Shown: positions 1 to 8,108, counted from the stretch's first letter. The stretch: DNA of 64,000 bases from Dyella_A sp035685805 (GCF_035685805.1 NZ_DASSAB010000060.1:1-64000), one strand, 5' to 3'. The notes: a model not told the origin generated them from the sequence alone. Translations and numbers: made by a program.

Positions 1-66
1 AGCGCCGCCGCAGGCGGTCAATCGCGCCGGCCTGATGAGTGCCCGCCTTCGCGGCTGGCGTTCAGA

Positions 67-552
67 TTACGAACGCCTTGCCGCCCGCAGTGCTGCGCGG
101 CGTTCCAGGCTGGCCGGCGACCAGACCTGGTCGATGTCGTAGAACTCCTGCACGGCGGGAACGTCCGGCGGCAGCGTCACCCAGGGCTGTCTGGTCGAGG
201 TGTAGATATGGACGTCCGGCGGCAACCGCCACGGTTCCTTCAGCGTGCCCACGCGCACGAAGGCCACCGCCTTGCCGCCGCCGGGGTAATGGCTCCATAG
301 CGCCACATGACATTGGGCGCAGCGCGCGATCCGCTGGCCCTTGCCGCTTGCCGACGGCGTGTCCACCATGACCGGCTCGCCCTGCAGCAGCTGCAGCCGG
401 TCGGTCTCGATCATCGCGTTGATGACGAACGCGCTGCCGGTCTCGCGCTGGCACCAGCTGCAGTGGCAGCAGTGCACGATCAGCGGCGCGCTGATCAGTC
501 GGTAACGGATGGCACCGCAGGTACAGGCGCCTTCGAAGGTTTCGGTGGTCAT
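67..552 (-). CDS. GFA / CENP-V-like zinc-binding protein
   Basis: About 161 residues with the cysteine spacing of the glutathione-dependent formaldehyde-activating (GFA) family: C10 and C12, then C29, C31 and C34, then C78 and C81. Such clusters bind two zinc ions. Many family members are not proven formaldehyde enzymes, so the substrate is unknown. An upstream in-frame ATG at 573 is possible; I prefer 552 because the protein then starts just before the conserved CTCG segment. No strong ribosome binding site separates the two. It is divergent from the ABC transporter gene, with about 100 bp between starts. The family call is confident, the function is not. Confidence 0.8.
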   Translation of the reverse strand: MTTETFEGACTCGAIRYRLISAPLIVHCCHCSWCQRETGSAFVINAMIETDRLQLLQGEPVMVDTPSASGKGQRIARCAQCHVALWSHYPGGGKAVAFVRVGTLKEPWRLPPDVHIYTSTRQPWVTLPPDVPAVQEFYDIDQVWSPASLERRAALRAARRS

Positions 553-651
553 GCTGCTGATCCCGCGGGTCATAACGGAGAGGCCGCATCGTCACACCGC
601 TTCGTGCGGGCTTCAAGCACAATGACGGCCCTCGCAAGTCTGGAATGCCCC

Positions 652-2496
652 ATGATCTTTCGCTGGTTCGAATCCCTCATCGACGCGTTCAAGGAACCGG
701 TCGACGGCATGCCGCCCGCGTCGGTGTGGCGCTTCTATGCGTTCTACCTGCGCCAGGTGTGGCCGGTGTTCGCGGTGGCGATCGCGGTGGGTTTCGTGGT
801 GGCGATCGTCGAGGTATCGCTGTTCGGCTTCATCGGCAGCATCGTGGACATGGCCAAGGGTGCGCCGGCGGCGGACTTCTTCCAGCGGCACGGCAACGAG
901 TTGCTGTGGATGGGTTTCGTCGCGCTGATCGTGCGGCCGCTGGCGATCGGCGCGCACGACCTGCTGGTGAACCAGGCGATCGTGCCCAGCCTGACCAACC
1001 GCATCCGCTGGCAGAACCATCGCTACGTGATCCGCCAGAGCCTGGGCTTTTTCCAGAACGACTACGCCGGGCGCATCGCCAACCGCATCATGCAGACCGG
1101 CGCCTCCCTGCGCGAATCGGCGGTGCAGATCGTCGATGCGCTCTGGTACGTGGTGGTCTACACCGGCAGCGCGATCGTGCTGTTCGCGCAGGCCGACGCG
1201 TGGCTGGCGGCGCCGCTGGTGGTCTGGATCGCCGCCTACGTGGTCACGCTGGCGTACTTCATCCCCCGCACCAAGGCGCGTTCGTGGGAGTCGTCCGAGG
1301 CGCGCTCGCGGCTGATGGGGCGCATCGTCGACGGCTACAGCAACGTGCTCACGCTCAAGCTGTTCGCGCACACCCGCCGCGAAGAGGACTACGTGGCCGC
1401 CGCACTCGGCGAGCAGATCGGCAAGACCCGCCGCATGACCCGCATGACCACGGCGATGGACGTCACCATCACCTCGCTCAACGGGCTGCTGATCGTGGGC
1501 ACCTCCGGTCTGGCGCTGTGGCTCTGGAGCCAGGGCCGCGTCACCGTCGGCGCCATTGCGCTGGCCACCGGGCTGGTGATCCGCATCAACAACATGTCCG
1601 GCTGGATCATGTGGGTGGTCAACGGCATCTTCGAAAACATCGGCACGGTGCAGGACGGACTCACCACCATCGCCCAGCCGCGCGCCGTGCAGGATGGGCC
1701 GGGCGCGGTGCCGCTGGTGGTGCGCGAGGGTGCCGTGCGCTTCGATCACATCCACTTCCACTACGGCAAGCAGGGCGGGGTGATCGCCGGGCTGGAACTG
1801 GCCGTGCGCCCGGGCGAGAAGATCGGCCTGGTCGGCCCCTCGGGTGCCGGCAAATCGACCCTGGTCAACGTGCTGCTGCGCCTGTACGACCTGGAGCAGG
1901 GGCGCATTCTCATCGACGATCAGGACGTCGCGCAGGTCACCCAGGAAAGCCTGCGCGCACAGATCGGCGTGGTCACCCAGGACACCTCGCTGCTGCACCG
2001 CTCGATCCGCGACAACCTGCTCTACGGCCGCCCCGATGCCACCGAGGCACAGATTGCCGATGCGGTGCGCAAGGCGCGTGCCGACGAGTTCATCCCGCAG
2101 CTGGTCGATGGCGAAGGCCGCACCGGCTTCGATGCGCATGTAGGCGAGCGCGGCGTGAAGCTCAGCGGCGGCCAGCGCCAGCGCATCGCGATCGCCCGCG
2201 TGCTGCTGAAGGACGCTCCGATTCTGGTATTGGACGAAGCCACCAGCGCGCTGGATTCCGAAGCCGAGGCAGCGATCCAGGACAGCCTCGACATCCTCAT
2301 GCAGGGCAAGACCGTCATCGCCATCGCCCACCGCCTGTCCACCATCGCCCGCATGGATCGCCTGGTGGTACTGGACAAGGGGCGCATCGCCGAAACCGGC
2401 ACCCACGCCGAGCTGATCGCGCAGCAAGGCCTGTACGCGCGGCTGTGGGCCCGGCAGACGGGCGGCTTCGTGGCGGTGGAGGATGCGGCGCCGTGA
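652..2496 (+). CDS. ABC transporter, fused permease and ATP-binding half transporter
   Basis: A 614-residue type IV (exporter) half transporter. An N-terminal membrane domain with about six helices (residues 30-320) is followed by a nucleotide-binding domain: Walker A GPSGAGKST near residue 395, Q-loop in VVTQDTSLL, signature LSGGQRQRIAIAR near 504, Walker B ILVLDEATSALD near 528, H-loop AIAHRLSTI. It should dimerise in the inner membrane and export a lipid, peptide or drug-like substrate, which the sequence does not reveal. The frame is open far upstream (from 307), but that part lies over the divergent GFA gene. ATG 652, with GGA nine bases before it, gives the usual family length; ATG 622 is an alternative. 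Confidence 0.92.
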   Translation: MIFRWFESLIDAFKEPVDGMPPASVWRFYAFYLRQVWPVFAVAIAVGFVVAIVEVSLFGFIGSIVDMAKGAPAADFFQRHGNELLWMGFVALIVRPLAIGAHDLLVNQAIVPSLTNRIRWQNHRYVIRQSLGFFQNDYAGRIANRIMQTGASLRESAVQIVDALWYVVVYTGSAIVLFAQADAWLAAPLVVWIAAYVVTLAYFIPRTKARSWESSEARSRLMGRIVDGYSNVLTLKLFAHTRREEDYVAAALGEQIGKTRRMTRMTTAMDVTITSLNGLLIVGTSGLALWLWSQGRVTVGAIALATGLVIRINNMSGWIMWVVNGIFENIGTVQDGLTTIAQPRAVQDGPGAVPLVVREGAVRFDHIHFHYGKQGGVIAGLELAVRPGEKIGLVGPSGAGKSTLVNVLLRLYDLEQGRILIDDQDVAQVTQESLRAQIGVVTQDTSLLHRSIRDNLLYGRPDATEAQIADAVRKARADEFIPQLVDGEGRTGFDAHVGERGVKLSGGQRQRIAIARVLLKDAPILVLDEATSALDSEAEAAIQDSLDILMQGKTVIAIAHRLSTIARMDRLVVLDKGRIAETGTHAELIAQQGLYARLWARQTGGFVAVEDAAP

Positions 2497-2611
2497 GGAG
2501 CATGGTCGCGCCACAGGTTCTACGCAGGCCCGAACCCGGCCCGCTGATGGCCGATGCCGCTTCGCGGCGCAGCCTGGCTCAAGCGGTAGCCCGCGACAAA
2601 GGTCCACAGCC

Positions 2612-2902
2612 ATGAGTCGCCAGATCGCCTTGGCTGTGCTGATCGTTGTCTGTGCTGCCTGTAGCCATCGTGACCTTCACGGTTCGGTCTCGCGTTCGCC
2701 CGATGGGAACGCGTATCTGATCGTGGCTGACGACAATGGCGGGCAATGCGGACCACTGACGGTCGATGGAAAGCTCTGGGCTCATCCCATCGGGACTCCC
2801 GGACAAATCGAGCCCGGGGAGCATGTCATCAAATGTGGCGGCGAGATTTCTTTCTCCATTCCCGCTCAAAGCATCTTCAAGTTCGATTACTGGGGCCCCT
2901 AG
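2612..2902 (+). CDS. small putative lipoprotein
   Basis: A 96-residue protein with a hydrophobic leader (residues 4-16) ending in CAAC-S. Cys17 is the likely lipidation site, although position -3 is Cys rather than the usual Leu. The mature part is about 80 residues, has two further cysteines (GGQCG, IKCGG) and ends in FDYWGP. I do not recognise a family. ATG 2612 is chosen because it places the signal peptide at the N-terminus; the longer open frame upstream reads as arginine-rich noise. It follows the ABC gene by about 115 bp on the same strand. Function unknown. Confidence 0.6.
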   Translation: MSRQIALAVLIVVCAACSHRDLHGSVSRSPDGNAYLIVADDNGGQCGPLTVDGKLWAHPIGTPGQIEPGEHVIKCGGEISFSIPAQSIFKFDYWGP

Positions 2903-3371
2903 CATGCGGGCCCCAGATCCTTAAAAAGGCGGGCTCTGCCGCCACTGAATTCTTTCGCCTGCAAGCGATGCAGGCGCAAGCCAGAAGGCAGGGATGGCCG
3001 GTTGCCCGTTGAGAGTTCGTCCGAGCTTGCACGCGAGAAGCCGAGCGTCAATTGCCTCTCGTAAAAGAGACATTAGTCTGGCGCGGCGTAGGTATGAGTT
3101 TCCTGACCGCGCAGGGGTGCGGCTACTTCCAGAGCCGCGCCGTTTCCGAGGAAGACCGCGAGGCGATAATGAAGCCGCTCGGCCCGCCAGAGCCCTGCGG
3201 CCGAGCCGCCGGACATGTAACGCTTGTCGAGGTAGATGCGCGTCCGTACGCCCTAGCGCGAGTGCCATGCCCATGAATACCGTGATGGGGCAAGATTCGC
3301 GCTCAGTGATATTCAATACCCGCGGCGTCATGGCCGTCTGACTCCAGCGCCTGGTCCCAAAGGAGGCGTTC
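2903..3371 (+). other. gene-poor stretch between lipoprotein and YdeI-like gene
   Basis: About 470 bp in which I find no convincing gene. A perfect 7-bp stem (CGCCTGC/GCAGGCG) near 2957-2977 may be a weak hairpin downstream of the lipoprotein gene. A 47-codon open frame lies on the minus strand (3073-3216, ATG to TAA) and a 74-codon frame on the plus strand (3052-3276). Neither has a ribosome binding site or a protein I recognise. The stretch could be the eroded remnant of a lost gene. Confidence 0.4.
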
Positions 3372-3623
3372 ATGAGCACCAACAAGCTTGGCGATGGAAC
3401 GGTCCACAAGCTTCCCGCGGATTTCCGGAGCGCCATCGAGCGCGATGCGGCCGCGTCGGATATGTGGACGGACATCACGCCACTGGCGCGGAACGAGTGG
3501 ATCTGCTGGGTCACGTCGCCCAAGCAGGAGGCCACAAGAACGCGGCGCATTGCCGTCGGCATCGACAAGATGCGCAAAGGCATGCGCAGGCCCTGCTGCT
3601 GGCCCGGTTGCCCGCACCGCTGA
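3372..3623 (+). CDS. YdeI/OmpD-associated (OmdA-type) small protein
   Basis: An 83-residue protein matching the YdeI/OmpD-associated family core: LPADFRSAIERD, then TPLARNEWICWV and R-rich IAVGIDKMRKGMRR, ending in PCCWPGCPHR. This domain is usually the C-terminal half of longer proteins but also occurs alone, as here. Members have been linked to envelope stress and peptide resistance; the biochemistry is unknown. The start is well supported by AAAGGAGG at 3359-3366, six bases before ATG. It stands alone, upstream of the metal-response pair. Confidence 0.8.
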   Translation: MSTNKLGDGTVHKLPADFRSAIERDAAASDMWTDITPLARNEWICWVTSPKQEATRTRRIAVGIDKMRKGMRRPCCWPGCPHR

Positions 3624-3775
3624 TTCGGAGAAAGAGCCCCTTGCATCGGGCGTCTCCGATTCAGGCCCGCCGGCTGCGCGGACCCCACCTGGCCTCGGGC
3701 ATGCGCCGTTGATGCCGGCCTGAGCGCACGCTCGCGCCGCACGCAATCGGGTCGCGTGCGGGTGGCCGGGAGGGG

Positions 3776-3807
3776 TTGACTCTGGACCTGGATCAAGGGT
3801 CTAGACT
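3776..3807 (+). promoter_or_regulatory. MerR-type promoter with 20-bp spacer
   Basis: A -35 box TTGACT (3776-3781) and a -10 box TAGACT (3802-3807) are separated by 20 bp. Ordinary sigma-70 spacers are about 17 bp; over-long 19-20 bp spacers are the hallmark of promoters twisted into activity by a metal-bound MerR protein. The spacer contains an imperfect dyad (GGACC ... GGGTC). The -10 box ends only six bases before the regulator's ATG, so transcription should begin at or next to the start codon and the message would be leaderless. It should autoregulate merR-atpase expression. Confidence 0.75.
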
Positions 3808-3813
3808 CAGGCC

Positions 3814-4233
3814 ATGGACACTTCCAACTCGCTCACCATCGGAGCTGTCGCCAAGCGCACCGGCGTTCCCATCGACACCATCCGCTACTACGAGCGCGAG
3901 GGCCTGTTGCCCGAGCCGCTACGTCGGGCCTCCGGCTACCGCAGCTATGGCGAGGCGGCGGTGGCGCAGCTGCGCTTCATCCGTCGCGCGAAGGACCTGG
4001 GCTTCACGCTCGAGGAGATCCGCGACCTGCTGGCGCTCTCGGCCGATCGCCAGCGTGGCGTGCGGGCGGTGAAGAAGCGCGCCGAACAGCGACTGGCCGC
4101 GATCAATGCCCGCATCGCCGAGCTGCAGCGCGTGCGCGATGGCCTGGTGGAGCTGGTGGACTCGTGTCCTGGCCACGGCGCGCCGGAGCACTGCCCGATC
4201 CTGCGCGCACTCAACGACGAGGAGAACGCCTGA
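3814..4233 (+). CDS. MerR-family heavy-metal-responsive regulator
   Basis: 139 residues: a winged helix-turn-helix with the MerR hallmark TIRYYEREGLLPEP (about residues 22-35) and GYRSYGEAAVAQL, a dimerisation coiled coil (residues 75-117), and a C-terminal metal site with cysteines in DSCPGHGAPEHCPIL. A C-x8-C loop of this kind belongs to the CueR/CadR/ZntR group. The linked copper-type ATPase suggests Cu(I) or Ag(I), but Cd, Zn or Pb cannot be excluded. No ribosome binding site precedes ATG 3814, in line with a leaderless transcript. Its stop overlaps the ATPase start (TGATG). Confidence 0.9.
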   Translation: MDTSNSLTIGAVAKRTGVPIDTIRYYEREGLLPEPLRRASGYRSYGEAAVAQLRFIRRAKDLGFTLEEIRDLLALSADRQRGVRAVKKRAEQRLAAINARIAELQRVRDGLVELVDSCPGHGAPEHCPILRALNDEENA

Positions 4234-5459
4234 TGGAAAGCACATCCTGTGGCTGCCGCGGCGCGGCGCCCGCTCGCCCCGCCATCGACCCGGTGTGCGG
4301 CATGACAGTGGATACCGTCGCCGGAAGGCCGAGCGCGGTGTACGAGGGCGAGACCTTCCACTTCTGCAGCGATGGCTGCAAGGCGAAGTTCGAGGCCGAT
4401 CCGGCGGCTCATGTTTCCGGACAGGCGGCAGGTGGGGGTTGCTGCGGCAGCAAGGCCGCGCAGAGCGCCGACGCCATCGACCCGGTGTGCGGCATGACGG
4501 TGGCCACGGGCGCCGGCAAGCCAAGCGCGGTGCACGAGGGTGCGACCTTCCACTTCTGCAGCGATGGCTGCAAGGCGAAGTTCGAGGCCGATCCAGCGGC
4601 ATATGTTTCCGGACAGGCGGCCGTTGGCGGTTGCTGCGGCAGCAAGGCCGCGCGGAGCGCCGACGCCATCGACCCGGTGTGCGGCATGACGGTGGATACC
4701 GCCGCCGGAAGGCCGAGCACCGTGCACGAGGGCGAGACCTTCCACTTCTGCAGCGATGGCTGCAAGGCGAAGTTCGACGCCGATCCGGCGGCTCATGTTT
4801 CCGGACAGGCGGCAGGTGGCGGTTGCTGCGGCAGCAAGGCCGCGCAGAGCGCCGACGCCATCGACCCGGTGTGCGGCATGACCGTGGCCACGGGCGCCGG
4901 AAAGCCGAGCACCGTGCACGAGGGCGAGACCTTCCACTTCTGCAGCCATGGCTGCAAGGCGAAGTTCGAGGCGGATACGTCGGCGCACCTGGCCCCGCAC
5001 GCCGCCGGCGGCCATGGCTGTTGCAGCGCGGCCAGTGCCGGCGCGGCTGGTCATGACACGGATCACGGCCGGCCCACCGTGAAAGACCCGGTCTGCGGCA
5101 TGGCGGTGGATCCCGATACCGCCACGCATCGCGCCGAGCACGACGGACATGCGTACTACTTCTGCGCGGCGCGCTGCCGGGAAAAGTTCGTCGCCGATCC
5201 GGCGGCCTACCTGGGCGAACACAAGGCTGCGCCGCCGGCGCCGGCCGGCGCAATCTACACCTGCCCGATGCATCCGGAAGTACAGCAGGTCGGCCCCGGC
5301 GACTGCCCCAAATGCGGCATGGCGCTGGAGCCGATGATGCCCAGCGCGGACGAGGACGACGGTGGCGAGCTGACGGCCATGACGCGACGGTTCTGGACGC
5401 TGCTGGCGTTGACCGCACCGGTGTTCGTGCTGGCGATGGGCCCGCACCTTTTCGGCTAG
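4233..5459 (+). CDS. copper-type P1B ATPase, N-terminal part (five YHS domains, HMBD, TM1), ended by amber stop
   Basis: 408 residues. Five DPVCGM-type YHS metal-binding domains begin near residues 19, 83, 147, 211 and 285, each with a paired FHFC or YYFC ... C-K-F motif. A heavy-metal-binding domain follows (YTCPMHPEV ... CPKCGMALEP, 342-367), then the first membrane helix (about 387-408) and TAG at 5457-5459. The same frame continues without further stops to 7358 as the rest of a P1B ATPase, so this is one gene cut by one nonsense codon. Such ATPases usually have one YHS domain; five is unusual. The start is fixed by GAGGAG at 4219 and the TGATG overlap with merR. Whether this piece is made as a stable protein is unknown. 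Confidence 0.8.
   Translation: MESTSCGCRGAAPARPAIDPVCGMTVDTVAGRPSAVYEGETFHFCSDGCKAKFEADPAAHVSGQAAGGGCCGSKAAQSADAIDPVCGMTVATGAGKPSAVHEGATFHFCSDGCKAKFEADPAAYVSGQAAVGGCCGSKAARSADAIDPVCGMTVDTAAGRPSTVHEGETFHFCSDGCKAKFDADPAAHVSGQAAGGGCCGSKAAQSADAIDPVCGMTVATGAGKPSTVHEGETFHFCSHGCKAKFEADTSAHLAPHAAGGHGCCSAASAGAAGHDTDHGRPTVKDPVCGMAVDPDTATHRAEHDGHAYYFCAARCREKFVADPAAYLGEHKAAPPAPAGAIYTCPMHPEVQQVGPGDCPKCGMALEPMMPSADEDDGGELTAMTRRFWTLLALTAPVFVLAMGPHLFG
4284..4983 (+). repeat. four 192-bp tandem repeats encoding YHS domains
   Basis: Units begin at 4284, 4476, 4668 and 4860, exactly 192 bp (64 codons) apart, and are nearly identical; the fourth diverges after about 4975. Units 1 and 3 share GTGGATACCG after the CGGCATGAC core, while units 2 and 4 share GTGGCCACGGGC. 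This implies a higher-order A-B-A-B pattern: an ancestral pair duplicated as a 384-bp block. A fifth, more diverged YHS unit starts near 5082. The reading frame is kept throughout. Confidence 0.92.
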
Positions 5460-5504
5460 CATGTCGGCGCGCCGTGGGGTGGCATCGCGGGCTGGATCGA
5501 GGCC

Positions 5505-7358
5505 GTGCTGGCGACCGTCGTGGTGCTGTGGGGCGGCGCGCCGTTCTTCCGGCGTGGCTGGAATTCGTTGCGACCGTGGTCGCCGAACATGTACACGCTG
5601 ATTGCGCTGGGCACCGGCGTGGCCTGGGTCTACAGCACCATCGCGTTCCTGGCGCCGGGCATGTTTCCGCCAAGTTTCCGTGATGCGCATGGCGAGGTGG
5701 CGGTGTATTTCGAGTCCGCGGCCGTGATCGTCACCCTGGTCACGCTGGGCGATTTTCTTGAACTGCGTGCGCGCCGGCGTACCGGCGCCGCCCTGAAGGC
5801 GCTGCTGGGACTGGCACCGAAGACCGCGCACCGGTTGGACGACCAGGGCCGCGAGAGCGAGGTGCCGCTCGATGCGGTGCAACCCGGCGACACGCTGCGC
5901 GTGCGACCTGGCGAGAAGGTGCCCGTCGACGGCGTGGTGGTCGATGGCGAGAGCCACGTGGACGAATCCATGCTCACCGGCGAACCGATGCCGGTAGCAA
6001 AGGCCGCCGAGGCCAGGATTACCGGCGGCACCGTCAACCAGGACGGCGCGCTGACCATGCGCGCGGACAAGGTCGGCAGCGACACCATGCTGGCCCAGAT
6101 CGTGGCGCTGGTCGCCGCCGCGCAGCGCAGTCGCGCGCCGCTGCAGCGGGTGGCCGACAAGGTGGCCGCGTGGTTCGTGCCAGCGGTGGTCGCCTGTGCG
6201 GTGATCGCGTTCTTGCTGTGGGCCTGGCTTGGGCCCGATCCGAGGCTGGCGCATGCGCTGATCGCCGCGGTGTCGGTACTCATCATTGCCTGCCCGTGCG
6301 CGCTCGGCCTGGCCACGCCGATCTCGATCATGGTCGCCAGCGGGCGCGGCGCGCAGCATGGCGTGCTGTTCAAGGACGCCGGCGCGATCGAGGCGATGCG
6401 CGACATCGACACCCTGGTGGTGGACAAGACCGGCACCCTGACCGAAGGCAAGCCCGAGCTGAGCGAGCTGGTGGTGCTGGGCGACCTGCCGCGCGAGCGC
6501 CTGCTGACGCTGGCCGCGGCGCTGGAGCAGTCCAGCGAGCATCCGCTGGCCCGCGCCATCGTGCGTGCCGCGGACGGCGACGCGCTGCTGGTGGCGACAG
6601 GCTTTCGCAGCCTCACCGGACGCGGCGTGAGGGGCGAGGTCGATGGGCATGCGGTCGCGCTCGGCAACGCACGCTTGCTGGAGGAGCTCGGGATCCTGGC
6701 GAACGATGAGGCGGCGACGCGTGCCGAAAGCCTGCGAGGCGACGGTGCCACCGTCATGTTCCTCGCGGTCGACGGCCAGCTGGCCGCGCTGATCGCGGTG
6801 GCCGACCGGATCAAGGCCGGCGCGGCCGAGGCCATCCGGTCCCTGCACGCCGAGGGCCTGCGCATCCTGATGCTCACCGGCGACAATGCCACTACCGCCA
6901 GGTCGGTCGCCGCCACGCTGGGCATCGACGACATCCATGCCGACGTTTCGCCCGCCGACAAGGCCGACGTGGTGAACCGCTTGAAGCAGCAGGGGCGGCG
7001 GGTGGCGATGGCCGGCGACGGCATCAACGACGCGCCCGCGCTGGCCGCCGCGGATGTCGGTATCGCGATGGGCAGCGGTACCGACGTGGCGATGGAAAGC
7101 GCGCAGGTCACGCTGGTGAAGGGCGATCTCGGCGGAATCGCCCGGGCCCGCGGGCTGTCGCGCGCCACTGTGCGCAACATCCACCAGAACCTGTTCTTCG
7201 CCTTCGTCTACAACGGCATCGGCGTGCCGCTGGCGGCGGGCGCGCTGTATCCATGGTTGGGTATCACGCTGTCGCCGATGATCGCAGCGCTGGCGATGAG
7301 CCTGAGCTCGGTATCGGTGGTGAGCAATGCGCTGCGCCTGCGTGGCGCGCGGCTCTGA
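5505..7358 (+). CDS. copper-type P1B ATPase, C-terminal part (TM2 to TM8, catalytic core)
   Basis: This continues the same frame as the gene ending at 5459. It contains the actuator motif MLTGEPMPV, the transport-site motif CPC (codons 6291-6299) in IIACPCALGLATP, the phosphorylated Asp in VVDKTGTLTEGK (Asp codon 6423-6425), HPLARAIV of the nucleotide domain, TGDN, the hinge GDGINDAPAL, and final helices with the Cu(I)-ATPase signature MSLSSVSVVSNALRL. GTG 5505 is the first in-frame initiator after the TAG but lies inside TM2 and lacks a convincing ribosome binding site, so this piece is probably not made as a functional pump unless by readthrough. With the N-terminal part it makes a 1041-codon gene. 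The best label may be a pseudogene spanning 4233-7358. Confidence 0.75.
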   Translation: MLATVVVLWGGAPFFRRGWNSLRPWSPNMYTLIALGTGVAWVYSTIAFLAPGMFPPSFRDAHGEVAVYFESAAVIVTLVTLGDFLELRARRRTGAALKALLGLAPKTAHRLDDQGRESEVPLDAVQPGDTLRVRPGEKVPVDGVVVDGESHVDESMLTGEPMPVAKAAEARITGGTVNQDGALTMRADKVGSDTMLAQIVALVAAAQRSRAPLQRVADKVAAWFVPAVVACAVIAFLLWAWLGPDPRLAHALIAAVSVLIIACPCALGLATPISIMVASGRGAQHGVLFKDAGAIEAMRDIDTLVVDKTGTLTEGKPELSELVVLGDLPRERLLTLAAALEQSSEHPLARAIVRAADGDALLVATGFRSLTGRGVRGEVDGHAVALGNARLLEELGILANDEAATRAESLRGDGATVMFLAVDGQLAALIAVADRIKAGAAEAIRSLHAEGLRILMLTGDNATTARSVAATLGIDDIHADVSPADKADVVNRLKQQGRRVAMAGDGINDAPALAAADVGIAMGSGTDVAMESAQVTLVKGDLGGIARARGLSRATVRNIHQNLFFAFVYNGIGVPLAAGALYPWLGITLSPMIAALAMSLSSVSVVSNALRLRGARL

Positions 7359-7470
7359 GGCAGCGCGGTGACGCCTGTCACCCACGAACGTTGACGATGG
7401 CCCCTGCCGCGGAACCGGCGGGGCACGGATGATGGCGCCACACCCCGACGGACGGGGAGGGAGAGAGGCC

Positions 7471-7635
7471 ATGAACGTCGTCAACGACACCCGCAGCACG
7501 TTCGAACGCCACCTGCCGCTGCTGCTCGGCCTGCTGGCCGCGCTGCTGGCCGGCAAGGCGCTGAAAAAGATGTTCTGGACCGCCTTCGGCATGTACTGGG
7601 CGCTGCGCGCCAGCGGCATTCACCTGTTCCAGTGA
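7471..7635 (+). CDS. 54-residue putative membrane protein
   Basis: A short protein with one strong hydrophobic stretch (LPLLLGLLAALLAGKAL, about residues 14-31) and a second, weaker one (MFWTAFGMYWALRASGI). Purine-rich GGGGAGGGAGAG precedes ATG 7471. It lies about 110 bp downstream of the P-type ATPase on the same strand. I do not recognise a family. The hydrophobic pattern and the ribosome binding site make it plausible as a real small inner-membrane protein. Confidence 0.55.
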   Translation: MNVVNDTRSTFERHLPLLLGLLAALLAGKALKKMFWTAFGMYWALRASGIHLFQ

Positions 7636-7700
7636 GCGGGTGCCGGACCGGGGCGATGGCTTAGAATCCCCGCCTCGCCATCAACCCGGAAAAGCCCCCC

Positions 7701-8108
7701 ATGTCCGACGCCATCGCCCTCGTCCAGCGCTACTACGACGCCTTCAACCGCGGCGACTGGGAGGCGATGCTGGAGTGCCTCACCGACGACGTGGCGCACG
7801 ACCTCAACCAGGGCGGCCGCGAGCACGGGCGCGAGGCGTTTCGGGCGTTCCTGGCACGGATGCAACGCAGCTACGGCGAGCAGCTGCAGAAGATCGTGGT
7901 GATGGCCGCCGCCGACGGCCAGCGCGCCGCGGCCGAGTACGAAGTGCACGGCAGTTACCTGGCCGACGACGAGGGCCTTCCGCCTGCGCACGGCCAGCGC
8001 TACGTGCTGCCGGGCGGCGCGTTCTTCGCCATCCGCGACGGACGCATCAGCCGCGTCAGCAATTACTACAACCTCAACGACTGGATCGCCCAGGTCGCCG
8101 GCGGCTGA
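7701..8108 (+). CDS. NTF2-like / SnoaL-like (ketosteroid isomerase-related) protein
   Basis: 135 residues with the alpha+beta cone pattern of the NTF2-like superfamily: an N-terminal helix LVQRYYDAFNRGDWEAMLECL, then strands through DGQRAAAEYEVHG and the final GGAFFAIRDGRISRVSNYYNLNDWI. Members are small-molecule isomerases, hydrolases or binding proteins; the ligand cannot be read from sequence. ATG 7701 gives the expected length. The following GNAT gene begins four bases after its stop, so the two are probably co-transcribed. Confidence 0.8.
   Translation: MSDAIALVQRYYDAFNRGDWEAMLECLTDDVAHDLNQGGREHGREAFRAFLARMQRSYGEQLQKIVVMAAADGQRAAAEYEVHGSYLADDEGLPPAHGQRYVLPGGAFFAIRDGRISRVSNYYNLNDWIAQVAGG

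Noticed and set aside
307..651. Upstream extension of the ABC transporter frame
   Set aside because: It covers the divergent GFA gene, whose cysteine motifs are clearly real.
613..2613. Minus-strand open frame of 666 codons opposite the ABC transporter
   Set aside because: Shadow of the real gene; no recognisable motif, His/Asp-rich composition.
3073..3216. 47-codon minus-strand frame as a gene
   Set aside because: No ribosome binding site and no known protein; kept only as part of the gene-poor stretch.
2921..3796. Minus-strand frame of 291 codons across the YdeI-like gene
   Set aside because: It runs opposite a gene with an excellent ribosome binding site and clear family motifs.
4284..4983. 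Regular repeats as a CRISPR array
   Set aside because: Units are 192 bp, coding, and without unique spacers.
7367..7382. Hairpin GGTGAC/GTCACC after the ATPase as a terminator
   Set aside because: Stem of six and no T run; too weak to list.
3945..7619. A very long minus-strand open frame opposite the copper ATPase
   Set aside because: It is Arg/His/Ala-rich noise caused by high GC and codon bias of the plus-strand gene; the plus strand carries all ATPase motifs.
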